From: Marinobacter gudaonensis
GTDB lineage: Bacteria > Pseudomonadota > Gammaproteobacteria > Pseudomonadales > Oleiphilaceae
Length of the DNA: 64,000 nucleotides
Reading direction: 5' to 3'
NCBI RefSeq assembly: GCF_900115175.1
Contig: NZ_FOYV01000004.1
Coordinates: 1-64,000, forward strand
In this document: piece after piece, positions 50,042 to 58,590 of the stretch
Numbering within the stretch: the first letter of the stretch is position 1
How the letters are laid out: every line of letters begins with the position of its first letter
The notes under the pieces: model-generated
Databases searched by the model: none
What the model saw: the letters and a program-made list of their open reading frames with translations, nothing else
What the model was told of the DNA's origin: nothing
Translations under genes and position numbers: made by a program

Positions 50042-51925
50042 TTGGTCTTATCTCTGTCCTGGCAGCGCAAGCTTCATTTACTTGTTGCTGTCACGTTTAT
50101 TGGCCTGGTGCTTCTCACGCTTTCAGCATTGAAGGGGTTGGATGAAGTTTCTTCGTCTTTCGAGGCTCGCGGCGAAGTGACGGCCTACGAAAGAGTCTCC
50201 GTTGCGCTTTTGGTGCAATGGCTAAAGCTGGAGAGCGAGGCTGCTAGTCTCCAATCTCTCGATATGCCTGCATATCGTAAGCGGTTGGTCGATTTGAAGG
50301 ATAGTGCAGAGCAACTGGTGCGATTGGCCGGGCAACTCAATAGCGACGGAGTGGTAAGTTCCGCAAACGCTATTCAAAGTCAAGTGACAGATTATATTTC
50401 ACTGCGCACTGAATGGCTCGGCTTTATTGAGCGGCTCGGTCAGGACGACTCTGAGGGACTGAGAGAGGAAATTGCTAGAACTGTAGACGAGGAATTGCGA
50501 GATTTGGGGATCTCGCTGCTCGATGAAGACATTAATCAGGCTGTAATTAGTCTAGGTGAGTTGTTGACGAGCCTGGACCCTGCCACAGCGGAGCCGGCAT
50601 ACGAAGCAATTGATCGGATGGGGGCTCTCGTCGCGAAAATGGGCTGGGAGAACAACAGTATTGGTGAGGCGATCGCTGACTTCAATGCTGAGTTTGTTCT
50701 CATCCATAAGTTGGCAGCCAAAGTCCATCGGATTGAACTTCGTACGACGAGCGTTGGGCACCTTCTTGAGACTGCCATTGAACAGCAGAACCAAACTTTG
50801 AAAAGCGGTTTGATTGCGTCCTCCACAAAGAACGCCAAGGAGGCCAGGGAAGCTTCGACCGCACTCATTTTGATCACTTCAATTTCAGTCATCGTCATTC
50901 TTGTGATCACACTGATCCGGGTATCTCGCACCTTGGTTGGTCGGCTGCGTTCAACTATCGATCTTCTTTCTCAGGTTGCCCGGGGAAACTTAAGTAATCG
51001 GTTGAACGTCGGTTCGAATCCTCGCGACGAATTCAATGAGCTGGCGAGATCAGCGAATCAGATGATCGAGGATGTATCGACGGTGATTCGCCAACTTGCT
51101 CAAGGGAATAAAGAACTCAATAGCGTCCAGCGTGAGTTGAAGGATTCAATGAATCGAATGACGGGCAGCAGCGAAGAAGTTGAGATGAAAACGGAGCAGA
51201 CGGCCGCTTCGGTGCAGGAGATTTCCCACACTGCGTCCGACATTGCCGTTCGTACGGCTGCCGTTTACCAGTCTGCGCAGATAGCCGATCAGTCCGCTCG
51301 GAAGGGAGCTTCTGTCATAAAGACAAGCGCATACAACATGCATTCGCTCTCCGTAAAAATCCAAAAAGCGAACGAGCAGGCCCGCCGTCTCCGAGAGACG
51401 GGTAGCCAAGTCAACAAAATTGTCGATGTGATCAATGGCCTGGCGGAGCAGACGAACCTGCTTGCGCTGAACGCAGCGATTGAGGCGGCCCGGGCTGGCG
51501 ATGCCGGTCGAGGTTTTTCTGTCGTTGCAGACGAGGTGCGTTCGCTGGCTGAAAAAACGGTGTCTGCGACCGGAGGAGTATCAGATATTGTGGGTTTGCT
51601 GAATAGGGAGACGCGGGAAATTTCGAATCTCATGGAGCAGGGTCTGAAAGAAGTTTTGGATAGCGAGGAGACGGCTGGCGAAACTGCGCGATCGATCGAC
51701 CAAATTACCGGGTGCGTGAGCAGCCTGGTGGAAGACATGTCTCAGGTTTTGTCGTCCGTGGAAGGCATTTCTGAGACGACGGATGAAATCGCACAAAAAG
51801 TCGAGCAGATTCATCTCTCGACAATCGAAATCCGCACAGTTCGAACTCAACTGGAGAGTCATACCATAAGCCTTTCTGAACAGGCGGCCGGACTGCTCGA
51901 AACTTCCAGTCGATTTCATCTCTAG
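50042..51925 (+). CDS. Methyl-accepting chemotaxis protein
   Basis: A 627-residue chemoreceptor, apparently starting at a TTG preceded by CCGGGGGC. TM1 is at about 11-32, a helical periplasmic domain runs to about 270, and TM2 is at about 275-297 ([20 protein letters not shown]). A HAMP region follows, then the signalling hairpin with [20 protein letters not shown] and [18 protein letters not shown]. There is no CheR-binding pentapeptide at the end (SSRFHL). Ligand unknown. Tight linkage to the Cache protein suggests both act on the same behaviour. Confidence 0.92.
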   Translation: MVLSLSWQRKLHLLVAVTFIGLVLLTLSALKGLDEVSSSFEARGEVTAYERVSVALLVQWLKLESEAASLQSLDMPAYRKRLVDLKDSAEQLVRLAGQLNSDGVVSSANAIQSQVTDYISLRTEWLGFIERLGQDDSEGLREEIARTVDEELRDLGISLLDEDINQAVISLGELLTSLDPATAEPAYEAIDRMGALVAKMGWENNSIGEAIADFNAEFVLIHKLAAKVHRIELRTTSVGHLLETAIEQQNQTLKSGLIASSTKNAKEAREASTALILITSISVIVILVITLIRVSRTLVGRLRSTIDLLSQVARGNLSNRLNVGSNPRDEFNELARSANQMIEDVSTVIRQLAQGNKELNSVQRELKDSMNRMTGSSEEVEMKTEQTAASVQEISHTASDIAVRTAAVYQSAQIADQSARKGASVIKTSAYNMHSLSVKIQKANEQARRLRETGSQVNKIVDVINGLAEQTNLLALNAAIEAARAGDAGRGFSVVADEVRSLAEKTVSATGGVSDIVGLLNRETREISNLMEQGLKEVLDSEETAGETARSIDQITGCVSSLVEDMSQVLSSVEGISETTDEIAQKVEQIHLSTIEIRTVRTQLESHTISLSEQAAGLLETSSRFHL

Positions 51926-52420
51926 TCGTCTGCCAGCTCTAGACTTTCCGATTCTAAGACTGTTGAACCTAACAATCATCAATATATGGGTAGAACAACA
52001 CAATATTTGTGTAGTGGGTCCATAGCTTAAATGTCTAATATTAATAAAAGATTTAAATAAAAAATAAAAAATTCGTTTGGGAGCAGATTTAAATAAGTTT
52101 GGTTTGTGATTTTTAAAAGTCGACGAGCCCAACTGTTTCATCAGTTAGATGAGCGTTGTTACGGTTGGGTTATTTCACGCGGCAAGCGCTATCGTTGTTG
52201 TCTCCAGACATTTTTGCTTGTCGTTTTTTTATTCTTTTGATCGTTTGGTGCATTTTACAAGTGAATAAATAGGGATGTATTAAAAGATCTTTTTGTTAGC
52301 TCAGCATTTAATTAATTTTGGCTTCAGGAGGTGTATTTCGAGAAGGGTGTGTTCGAGCCGTAGTCGGTTTTGGATGAGCGAAAATGGAACAATTCCAAAT
52401 ATAAACTGGAGAATCAAACA
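51926..52420. other. AT-rich region before the porin gene
   Basis: About 495 bases without a supported gene, strongly A+T-rich around 52020-52130 and 52200-52320. It probably holds the porin promoter and leader, but I cannot fix a -35/-10 pair with the right spacing. Confidence 0.5.
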
Positions 52421-53575
52421 ATGAAAATGAAAAAACTAAAATCTGGCATGAAAGCAGCGATTTCGATGAGCATTCTCTCGGTAGCTGGCCACGCTGGTGC
52501 TGTTGAACTGAACGCTGGCGATTACAACGTGAATCTCTACGGTTTTGCGCGAGTCGCAGCCTCTTACGACCTCGATGAAAACATTGCTTCGGGTGGGCAG
52601 TCAGGAAGCATCGGCGCCGTGAACACGTCCGGTTCGGACGGTGCCAGTGGTCATTTCGGAATGGATGCCAATACCAGTCGTCTTGGGCTTTCGGTGGAGT
52701 CCCCAGAGGGCGTTAAGACAGTCGTTGAACTTGACTTTGACAACAACGATACCCTTGTTCCGAGACTCCGGCATGCCTACGGTGAGTACAATGGGGTATT
52801 GATCGGACAGTACTGGTCAAACTACCTCAGTTTCTTCGGTAATTCGTCAACGCTCGACTTTGACTCACTGCCTGGTACAGGCGGAACGGTAAACCGCGTT
52901 CCCCAGATTCGTTATACGAGTGGCCCGCTGTCCTTCTCTATCGAGGAGCAGCTCGGTGGCCTCGTTAACAATGACCTTGGTGGTCCCGGTAACGTCACAA
53001 AAAGTACTCCGACGGTAACAGCGAGATTCCAGGATTCGATGGGTGGCATGTCTTACGCGGCGGGTGCGATGGCAAAGCAAATTACCGTTGATGACGGGAC
53101 GGTTGACGATTCCGCTTTTGGATATGGAGCATTCGTCTCTGGCAACATCGCCGTGACTGAATCGCTAACCCTTCGCGCCGCCATCAACTACACTGACGGC
53201 GCTGCAGCCTACATCTACAGAACCGGCAGCAATGGATTCTTTGGTCTGGATGCCTATACCACGAGCGCTTCTGGAGATCTCGAAACCATTGAATCAGTTG
53301 GAGGCACGTTCGGCGCAAGCTTGAATCTGGGTGGCGGCAGTTCCGTGAATGTGGGTTATGGTATCGCCGAGCAGGACCTAGACGAAGCGGCCGCCGCTGG
53401 CGCTGCTGTGGGTGGAGAGAGTGAGCGAAACTCTATGCTTGCCGCAAACTATCAGTGGTCTCCCGTCGCTAAGGTTAAAATGGGCGTCGAGTACGCACGC
53501 ATTTCGAAAGAGAACCAGGATGGTTCTGACGGAGACGCCAATCGGGTTATGTTTCTAGCCCAATACAGCTTCTGA
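52421..53575 (+). CDS. DcaP-like outer-membrane porin
   Basis: A 384-residue beta-barrel protein. I chose the ATG at 52421 with GGAG upstream; the signal peptide ends near HAGA-VELNAG. The mature part has GFARVAASYDL, a region LRHAYGEYNGVLIGQYWSN typical of DcaP-like porins, and a final aromatic strand FLAQYSF. DcaP-type trimers import dicarboxylates or related small acids in Acinetobacter; the substrate here is unknown. It is the last gene of the island. Confidence 0.85.
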   Translation: MKMKKLKSGMKAAISMSILSVAGHAGAVELNAGDYNVNLYGFARVAASYDLDENIASGGQSGSIGAVNTSGSDGASGHFGMDANTSRLGLSVESPEGVKTVVELDFDNNDTLVPRLRHAYGEYNGVLIGQYWSNYLSFFGNSSTLDFDSLPGTGGTVNRVPQIRYTSGPLSFSIEEQLGGLVNNDLGGPGNVTKSTPTVTARFQDSMGGMSYAAGAMAKQITVDDGTVDDSAFGYGAFVSGNIAVTESLTLRAAINYTDGAAAYIYRTGSNGFFGLDAYTTSASGDLETIESVGGTFGASLNLGGGSSVNVGYGIAEQDLDEAAAAGAAVGGESERNSMLAANYQWSPVAKVKMGVEYARISKENQDGSDGDANRVMFLAQYSF

Positions 53576-53608
53576 TTCTGAAACAAGAGCGTTAGACACG
53601 CTGCCCTT

Positions 53609-53650
53609 CGCCTCTCGAAAGCCAACGACATTATGTGCTTTTGGGAGGCG
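53609..53650 (+). terminator. Hairpin after the porin gene, possible terminator
   Basis: CGCCTCTCGAAAG (53609-53621) pairs with CTTTTGGGAGGCG (53638-53650) at 11 of 13 positions. There is no T tract, so termination is uncertain. The rest of 53576-53779 has no gene I can support. Confidence 0.4.
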
Positions 53651-53779
53651 ATTTCATCTCTAACCCTCCCCAGATCCTCAACGTAGGACGTAGGAACACC
53701 TCCGCCAGCTTCACCGCCCGCCCGGGCAGCCCATCATTACCATTTCCTTCTTCGACGATAAAATGCCATTGCTTCCGAA

Positions 53780-53891
53780 GGTCCCCTGCTGCCGCGCCTT
53801 TTTGCTACAATGCGCCGCCTGCGAACGGTATCTGCTCCTGAATCGGACCGCTTTCAACCCCGGCTGAGGTACGTACTTGCCATGAATGCCC
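53780..53891 (+). repeat. Right direct repeat: MFS promoter and start region
   Basis: Functional counterpart of 18114-18225, with a 63-bp identical core at 53798-53860. Here the repeat runs on into an intact MFS gene, so this is the copy in its original context on the MFS side. Confidence 0.92.
53803..53811 (+). promoter_or_regulatory. Extended -10 promoter of the MFS gene
   Basis: TGCTACAAT combines the TGn extension with a 5/6 -10 box. No -35 match stands at 17 bases, as is common for extended -10 promoters. The implied leader is about 65 nt. The same element is preserved in the left repeat at 18137-18145. Confidence 0.55.
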
Positions 53892-55252
53892 TGGAAAAAC
53901 GCTCTGTTGCAGCCCTGGCCTCGGTCTATGCCATGCGGATGCTCGGGCTGTTCATGGTCATGCCGGTGTTCATGCTACTCGGCAGCGATCTGGACGGGGC
54001 GACGCCGGCGCTTCTGGGTCTGGCTATCGGGGCCTACGGCCTGAGCCAGGCGCTGCTGCAGATCCCGTTCGGAATGCTGTCCGACCGGGTCGGACGCAAG
54101 CGCATGATCTATATCGGTCTGCTCCTGTTTGCCGCTGGCAGCTTCCTTGCCGGAGCCACCGACTCCATATACGTTGTGATCGCGGGTCGGATTCTTCAGG
54201 GTGCCGGGGCGATCGCCAGCGTCTTGATGGCGCTGCTCAGTGACCTTACCCGGGAAGAGCAACGAACCAAGGCCATGGCCACCGTGGGCGTGACCATCGG
54301 GATGTCGTTCTCTGTGTCGCTGGTGCTTGGGCCATTACTCGGGGCCTGGTGGGGCCTTTCAGGAATCTTCTACACGACAAGCGCGTTCGCGGTGATGGCT
54401 CTGTTTGTTGTTTACCGGCTGGTGCCGACACCGCATCAGCATAGAAACAGCGCGGACACCCAGCCTGCCAGAGAAATGCTTGGCCGGGTTGTCTCGGATG
54501 GTCGACTGCTGAGGCTGGATTTCGGCATTTTTGCCTTGCACCTGGCGCTCACGTCCCTATTTCTGATATTTCCTTCACTGCTGCAGGACCAGCTTGGCTT
54601 GCCGGGCGATTCCCATTGGTGGTTTTATCTGAGCGTGATGGTAACGTCGTTTTTTGCCATGGTGCCTTTCATCATCATTGGCGAGAAGAAGCGCAGAATG
54701 AAGCCGGTACTGTGCGGCGCAATCGCGCTGTTGACGATCGCCACGGCAAGCTTTACGGCGGTGTCCTCGAGCCTGATCGCAGCCTGGGGCGTCCTGTTTC
54801 TGTTTTTCATGGCGTTCAACCTGCTTGAGGCCAGCCTACCCTCGCTGATCAGCAAGGAAGCACCGGCCGCGAGTAAGGGGACTGCTATGGGAGTGTACTC
54901 CACCTCACAATTCCTGGGAGCATTCCTGGGTGGGGCCCTGGGCGGATTCCTGTTGGAGCAGGCGGGGATTTCCGGTGTCCTGTGGTTTATGGTTGGCGTG
55001 CTGGGTCTATGGTTAATCTTCGCCCTCACCATGCCATCGCCCGGTTACACCACCAGTTTCGTGGTACAGTTACAGCAGGTTCTTGGCGATCAGTACGATG
55101 ATATCGATAACGACCTCAGGCAGCTCCCAGGCGTGCAGGATGTTGTCATCGTGGAAGAGGCGGCCACCGCCTACTTGAAAATTGACCGCCAGTTTTTTGA
55201 TGAAGCGTCACTTGCGGACTTCCCATTTGTCCGGCAGGCTAACAATTCGTGA
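53882..55252 (+). CDS. yajR: YajR-like major facilitator transporter
   Basis: A 456-residue inner-membrane transporter from the ATG at 53882 (MNALEKRSVAALASVYAMRM). Twelve membrane segments are apparent, with the MFS motif GMLSDRVGRKRM between TM2 and TM3. After TM12 a soluble domain of about 65 residues (VLGDQYDDIDNDLRQLPGVQ and later) matches the ferredoxin-like YAM domain of YajR. Substrate unknown. Its start region is duplicated at the far end of the island. Confidence 0.85.
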   Translation: MNALEKRSVAALASVYAMRMLGLFMVMPVFMLLGSDLDGATPALLGLAIGAYGLSQALLQIPFGMLSDRVGRKRMIYIGLLLFAAGSFLAGATDSIYVVIAGRILQGAGAIASVLMALLSDLTREEQRTKAMATVGVTIGMSFSVSLVLGPLLGAWWGLSGIFYTTSAFAVMALFVVYRLVPTPHQHRNSADTQPAREMLGRVVSDGRLLRLDFGIFALHLALTSLFLIFPSLLQDQLGLPGDSHWWFYLSVMVTSFFAMVPFIIIGEKKRRMKPVLCGAIALLTIATASFTAVSSSLIAAWGVLFLFFMAFNLLEASLPSLISKEAPAASKGTAMGVYSTSQFLGAFLGGALGGFLLEQAGISGVLWFMVGVLGLWLIFALTMPSPGYTTSFVVQLQQVLGDQYDDIDNDLRQLPGVQDVVIVEEAATAYLKIDRQFFDEASLADFPFVRQANNS

Positions 55253-55310
55253 AATCTGGATGCCCGCAGGGATCGCGGGCTGTCCCTGAAAACAGAGTCA
55301 GGAGCAAAAC

Positions 55311-55832
55311 ATGGCACGAGGCGTAAACAAGGTAATTCTCATCGGCAATCTGGGTCAGGATCCGGATACCCGTTACACCCCCAACGGCAATGCCGTGGTC
55401 AACCTGAATCTTGCAACGGACGAGAGTTACAAGGATCGTCAGACCGGACAACTGGTTCCGAAAACCGAATGGCACCGCGTGGTCCTGTTCGGCAAGGTGG
55501 CAGAAGTGGCCGGCCAGTATCTGCGTAAAGGCTCCAAGGTCTACATTGAAGGCAAGCTGCAGACCCGCAAGTGGCAGAACAAGGAGGGGCAAGACGTCTA
55601 CACCACCGAAGTGGTGGTGGACATCAACGGCCAGATGCAGATGCTGGATAGTCGCGGAAGCGAAGGTGGCATGAACCAGGGTGCCCCGTCCGGTCGGCCG
55701 CAGCAGTCCGGCTACAACGCGCCGGCAGGGCAGCAGAGCAATCCGCCCCAGTCGGGTGGCTACAGCAATCAGCCGTCCCAGGGCAGCATGCCGGAACCGG
55801 TTGACGACTTTGATGACGACATTCCCTTCTGA
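55311..55832 (+). CDS. ssb: Single-stranded DNA-binding protein
   Basis: Binds single-stranded DNA in replication, recombination and repair. It is 173 residues: an N-terminal OB fold ([36 protein letters not shown]), a Gly/Gln-rich linker, and the acidic tip DDFDDDIPF that recruits partner proteins. A small GC-rich hairpin (55262-55280) lies between the MFS stop and ssb. Confidence 0.97.
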   Translation: MARGVNKVILIGNLGQDPDTRYTPNGNAVVNLNLATDESYKDRQTGQLVPKTEWHRVVLFGKVAEVAGQYLRKGSKVYIEGKLQTRKWQNKEGQDVYTTEVVVDINGQMQMLDSRGSEGGMNQGAPSGRPQQSGYNAPAGQQSNPPQSGGYSNQPSQGSMPEPVDDFDDDIPF

Positions 55833-55848
55833 GGGAAACGTGATCAAC

Positions 55849-55879
55849 AAAAAAGCCTCCGCATTGCGGAGGCTTTTTT
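55849..55879 (+). terminator. Intrinsic terminator after ssb
   Basis: The arms GCCTCCGC and GCGGAGGC around ATT, flanked by A and T tracts, form a strong hairpin; the A tract on the other side could let it work on both strands. Confidence 0.92.
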
Positions 55880-55931
55880 GTTAAGCGCTTGCAAAAAGAA
55901 GTCAAATCAACCGCCAAATCTGGGAGTTAGG

Positions 55932-55959
55932 TTCACTTTCTCAACGATCATGTTATCGT
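55932..55959 (+). promoter_or_regulatory. Possible promoter of the msh cluster
   Basis: TTCACT is followed after 16 bases by TATCGT, which is immediately preceded by TGT (extended -10 arrangement). It is about 80 bases before mshI and after the ssb terminator. Confidence 0.35.
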
Positions 55960-56040
55960 TTGTAAAAAAGCGGCTGTTTTTTGGACAGCGAACAACTACA
56001 GGGCTGGCGAGACGCGCTCGGATCCAGGTGAGCGGACTGT

Positions 56041-56967
56041 ATGACAAGCACATCACTGATCAACAAACTGGCTGGCATTTTTCGTCGGGGCCGTGTGCGG
56101 CAACAGGTCTGCCTTGAAATCCGCCCGGACGGCATCGCCTGGGCGGCTTCCGGTGGCTCGGGCGGTAACGGGTTTGTCGAATGCCTGCCCGCCAAGCGTG
56201 TGGCCGCGCTGGAGAACCTGGTGTCCCGGTATGGCTGGTCCGGCGCTTCCGCTACCCTGGTTCTGCCGCTGGATCAGTATCAGGTATTCCAGATGGAACG
56301 CCCCGAGGGCGTCGATGAGTCTGAGCTGGGTGACGCCCTGAAATGGAAGCTCAAGGATTTTCTTGATTTCAGCCCTTCGGATGCCGTCTCGGATGTTTTC
56401 CCCTTTCCCATGGATGCCTCCCGAGGAAGCGGCGAGCTGGTGAATGTGGTAGCCGCCAGGAAAGCCCTGGTGTCCGAGCTGGTCTCGTTGGTACAGGCGT
56501 CCGGGCTCTCGCTCATACAGATTGATATTGCCGAACTGGCCCTGCGCAACCTGGTGTGCCGGCTGGATGAGAGCGGTCGCAGTGCCGCGCTGGTTCACCT
56601 GCGTGAAAACTATGGCCAGATGGTGATATGCAAGAACAACACCCTCTACCTGTCCCGCCGCCTTGATGTGAATTCGGACGATCTGCGGGATGCCTCGCGC
56701 CAGGAATTCGCAGTGCAGTCGTTGGCCCTGGAAATGCAGCGCTCACTGGATTATTACGAAAGCCAGCTGGGGCAGGTGCCCCCGGCCCGGATTCGCCTGG
56801 TCGCGCGGGATAGCGTCCTGCCGCTGGCCTCGATGCTCTCGTCCTACGTGGCCGCCGGTGTGGAGACACTGGAATGGCAGTCGTTGGGCCTGGATGAGCC
56901 CCTGGATAGTCGCTGCCTGCCGGCCTGGAGTGCCGGCCTGGCGTTGCCAGCGGAGGCACGCGCATGA
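56041..56967 (+). CDS. mshI: MSHA biogenesis protein MshI (PilM-like)
   Basis: Cytoplasmic actin-like platform protein of the MSHA type IV pilus. It is 308 residues, with VCLEIRPDGIAWAASGGSGG at the start and a GDALKWKLKDFLDFSPSDAV stretch typical of PilM/MshI. First gene of a tightly packed operon; its stop overlaps the next start by 4 bases. Confidence 0.85.
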   Translation: MTSTSLINKLAGIFRRGRVRQQVCLEIRPDGIAWAASGGSGGNGFVECLPAKRVAALENLVSRYGWSGASATLVLPLDQYQVFQMERPEGVDESELGDALKWKLKDFLDFSPSDAVSDVFPFPMDASRGSGELVNVVAARKALVSELVSLVQASGLSLIQIDIAELALRNLVCRLDESGRSAALVHLRENYGQMVICKNNTLYLSRRLDVNSDDLRDASRQEFAVQSLALEMQRSLDYYESQLGQVPPARIRLVARDSVLPLASMLSSYVAAGVETLEWQSLGLDEPLDSRCLPAWSAGLALPAEARA

Positions 56968-57569
56968 TCCAGAGGGTAAATCTGTACACCGAGGAGCTGC
57001 GGCCTCGCAAGCAGAAACTGCAGGCCGGGACCGCCCTGGCGATAGTCGGAGCCGGGTTGCTGCTGGTTGTTCTTGCCGCCGGTCTGGTGCGATACCAGAA
57101 CATGGATCTGGATGCGCGGGTCGCGGGTCTTGAACAGCAGAACCGGCAGTTGGAGCAGGCCGTGGACAGTCTCGAGGAAGCAGTCCGGGGCCGTCAGCCG
57201 GATGCTGATCTGGAGGCGCAATTGGCAGAGGTCACAGAGACCCTGGCACGCCGCCAGCGATTGCTGCAGAAAGTTGAGAGCCTGGTGCTTTCCGAGGATC
57301 GCCGCTTCTCCCCCGGCATGGCCGCTCTCGCCCGCCAGATTCCCGAAGATGTCTGGCTCACCGGTATTACCCTGGCCGCGGACGCCGATCAGGTCATTCT
57401 CGAGGGACGTAGCCGCAGCGGCGCGCTGGTGCCCCTGTACCTTGAAAAACTTGGGCAGGAACCGGCGTTCGCCGGAAAGACCTTCGGAGCCTTCCGTCTT
57501 TCCCGTGTGGATGAGGGGCCCTGGATTGAGTTCCGCGTCGCCAGCCAGCGGACCGGGGAGGAGGACTGA
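56964..57569 (+). CDS. MSHA PilN-like protein
   Basis: A 201-residue inner-membrane protein: a short cytoplasmic stretch (MIQRVNLYTEELRPRKQKLQ) that in PilN proteins binds PilM, a membrane segment at about 23-43, a coiled coil and a periplasmic ferredoxin-like domain. It corresponds to the second MshI-type or PilN gene of MSHA loci. Overlaps mshI and mshJ. Confidence 0.8.
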   Translation: MIQRVNLYTEELRPRKQKLQAGTALAIVGAGLLLVVLAAGLVRYQNMDLDARVAGLEQQNRQLEQAVDSLEEAVRGRQPDADLEAQLAEVTETLARRQRLLQKVESLVLSEDRRFSPGMAALARQIPEDVWLTGITLAADADQVILEGRSRSGALVPLYLEKLGQEPAFAGKTFGAFRLSRVDEGPWIEFRVASQRTGEED

Positions 57570-58246
57570 TGGCCCTTTCATTCCCTGACAGGCTGGCGGA
57601 TCTTGCCGACCGGTACAACCAGCGTCCCGTGCGGGAACGGGCGCTGATGCTCGCGACGGCTTTGGTTGTCCTGGTTGTCGGGGGTTGGGAGCTTGCCGTG
57701 GCTCCGGTTCAGCAGGAACACCAGCGTCTCCAAAATCGCCTGCAGGCCCTGTCAGCGGATGCCGACAGCCTCCTGGCGCAGCAGCAGACACTGGAGCGTG
57801 AACTGGCCACTGATCCTTCCCTTTCGTTGCGAAACCAGCTCAGTGCCAGGCAACAGAGACTGGAGGCACTCAATCGACAGATTTCCGACACCACCGGTGA
57901 GTTGATTGCGCCCAGGGCCATGGTCTCGCTCCTGCAGACAATGCTTGCCGCCCAGGATGAGCTGGAGTTGCAGGGCCTGGAACTGCAAAAGCCCACACCT
58001 GTCTATGCGCCGTCGGCAAACACCGACAGCGAGCAGGAAGCGGAGCCTCTGCTCTACGCCCACGAAGTGGAGTTGCGGATACGCGGCAGTTACTTGCAGG
58101 TACTGAACTACCTGGAGCGGCTGGAAGCGCTGGACGATCGCCTGGGCTGGGTCCGGCTGCACTATGATGCCGGCAACTGGCCTGCTGGAGAGGCGACCAT
58201 TCGTGTGCGCACGCTGAGCCTGGAACCGGCCTGGTTGGGGGTTTGA
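57569..58246 (+). CDS. mshJ: MSHA biogenesis protein MshJ (PilO-like)
   Basis: A 225-residue inner-membrane protein with one membrane segment (ALMLATALVVLVVGGWELAV), a long coiled coil and a PilO-like periplasmic domain (EVELRIRGSYLQVLNYLERL). Start overlaps the previous stop by one base. Confidence 0.85.
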   Translation: MALSFPDRLADLADRYNQRPVRERALMLATALVVLVVGGWELAVAPVQQEHQRLQNRLQALSADADSLLAQQQTLERELATDPSLSLRNQLSARQQRLEALNRQISDTTGELIAPRAMVSLLQTMLAAQDELELQGLELQKPTPVYAPSANTDSEQEAEPLLYAHEVELRIRGSYLQVLNYLERLEALDDRLGWVRLHYDAGNWPAGEATIRVRTLSLEPAWLGV

Positions 58247-58248
58247 GT

Positions 58249-58590
58249 ATGAAATGTCGGGCGCGTGTGGCAATGCAGAGCTGGCTGGGTCTGGTGATGG
58301 TGGCATCGCTGTCCGGACCTGCCGTGGCGCTGCAGGATCCGACCCGCCCTCCAGCGGGCGACCAGGTGGTTTCAACGCCGCAGCCAGAGCGGACCCTGGT
58401 GCTGGATTCCATCCTCTACAGCCAGGATCGGCGGGTTGCGGTGATTGAAGGTAAGGCCCTCACGGAAGGACAGAGGTTTGATGGCGTGCGGGTCATCCGG
58501 ATCTACCACGATCATGTGCGGGTTTCGGACAGTGGCCGCGAACGGGTCTTGTACCTGGAGGGACTTCCGCAGGTTCGGGGAACTCAATGA
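58249..58590 (+). CDS. mshK: MSHA biogenesis protein MshK
   Basis: A 113-residue periplasmic protein from the ATG at 58249, with a signal peptide (WLGLVMVASLSGPAVA) and the LQDPTRPP motif shared with pilus alignment proteins of the PilP type. It ends in overlap with mshL. Confidence 0.8.
   Translation: MKCRARVAMQSWLGLVMVASLSGPAVALQDPTRPPAGDQVVSTPQPERTLVLDSILYSQDRRVAVIEGKALTEGQRFDGVRVIRIYHDHVRVSDSGRERVLYLEGLPQVRGTQ

Larger units (their letters stand above)
18226..53779. mobile_element. Putative 35.5-kb genomic island with T2SS and exported RHS-like cargo
   Basis: The segment lies between two direct copies of the uvrA/MFS intergenic region. Removing it plus one repeat copy would restore a divergent uvrA-MFS pair with roughly 190 bp between starts. 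Many island genes and intergenic stretches are visibly richer in A+T than the flanking housekeeping genes. I find no integrase, transposase, relaxase, plasmid replication gene or tRNA, so entry by homologous or short-homology recombination fits better than site-specific integration. Boundaries are set by where the repeats stop matching. Confidence 0.65.

Noticed and set aside
18226..53779. Integrase, transposase, tRNA attachment site or conjugation genes
   Set aside because: I looked on both strands and found none, so I do not call the island an integrative element of a known class.
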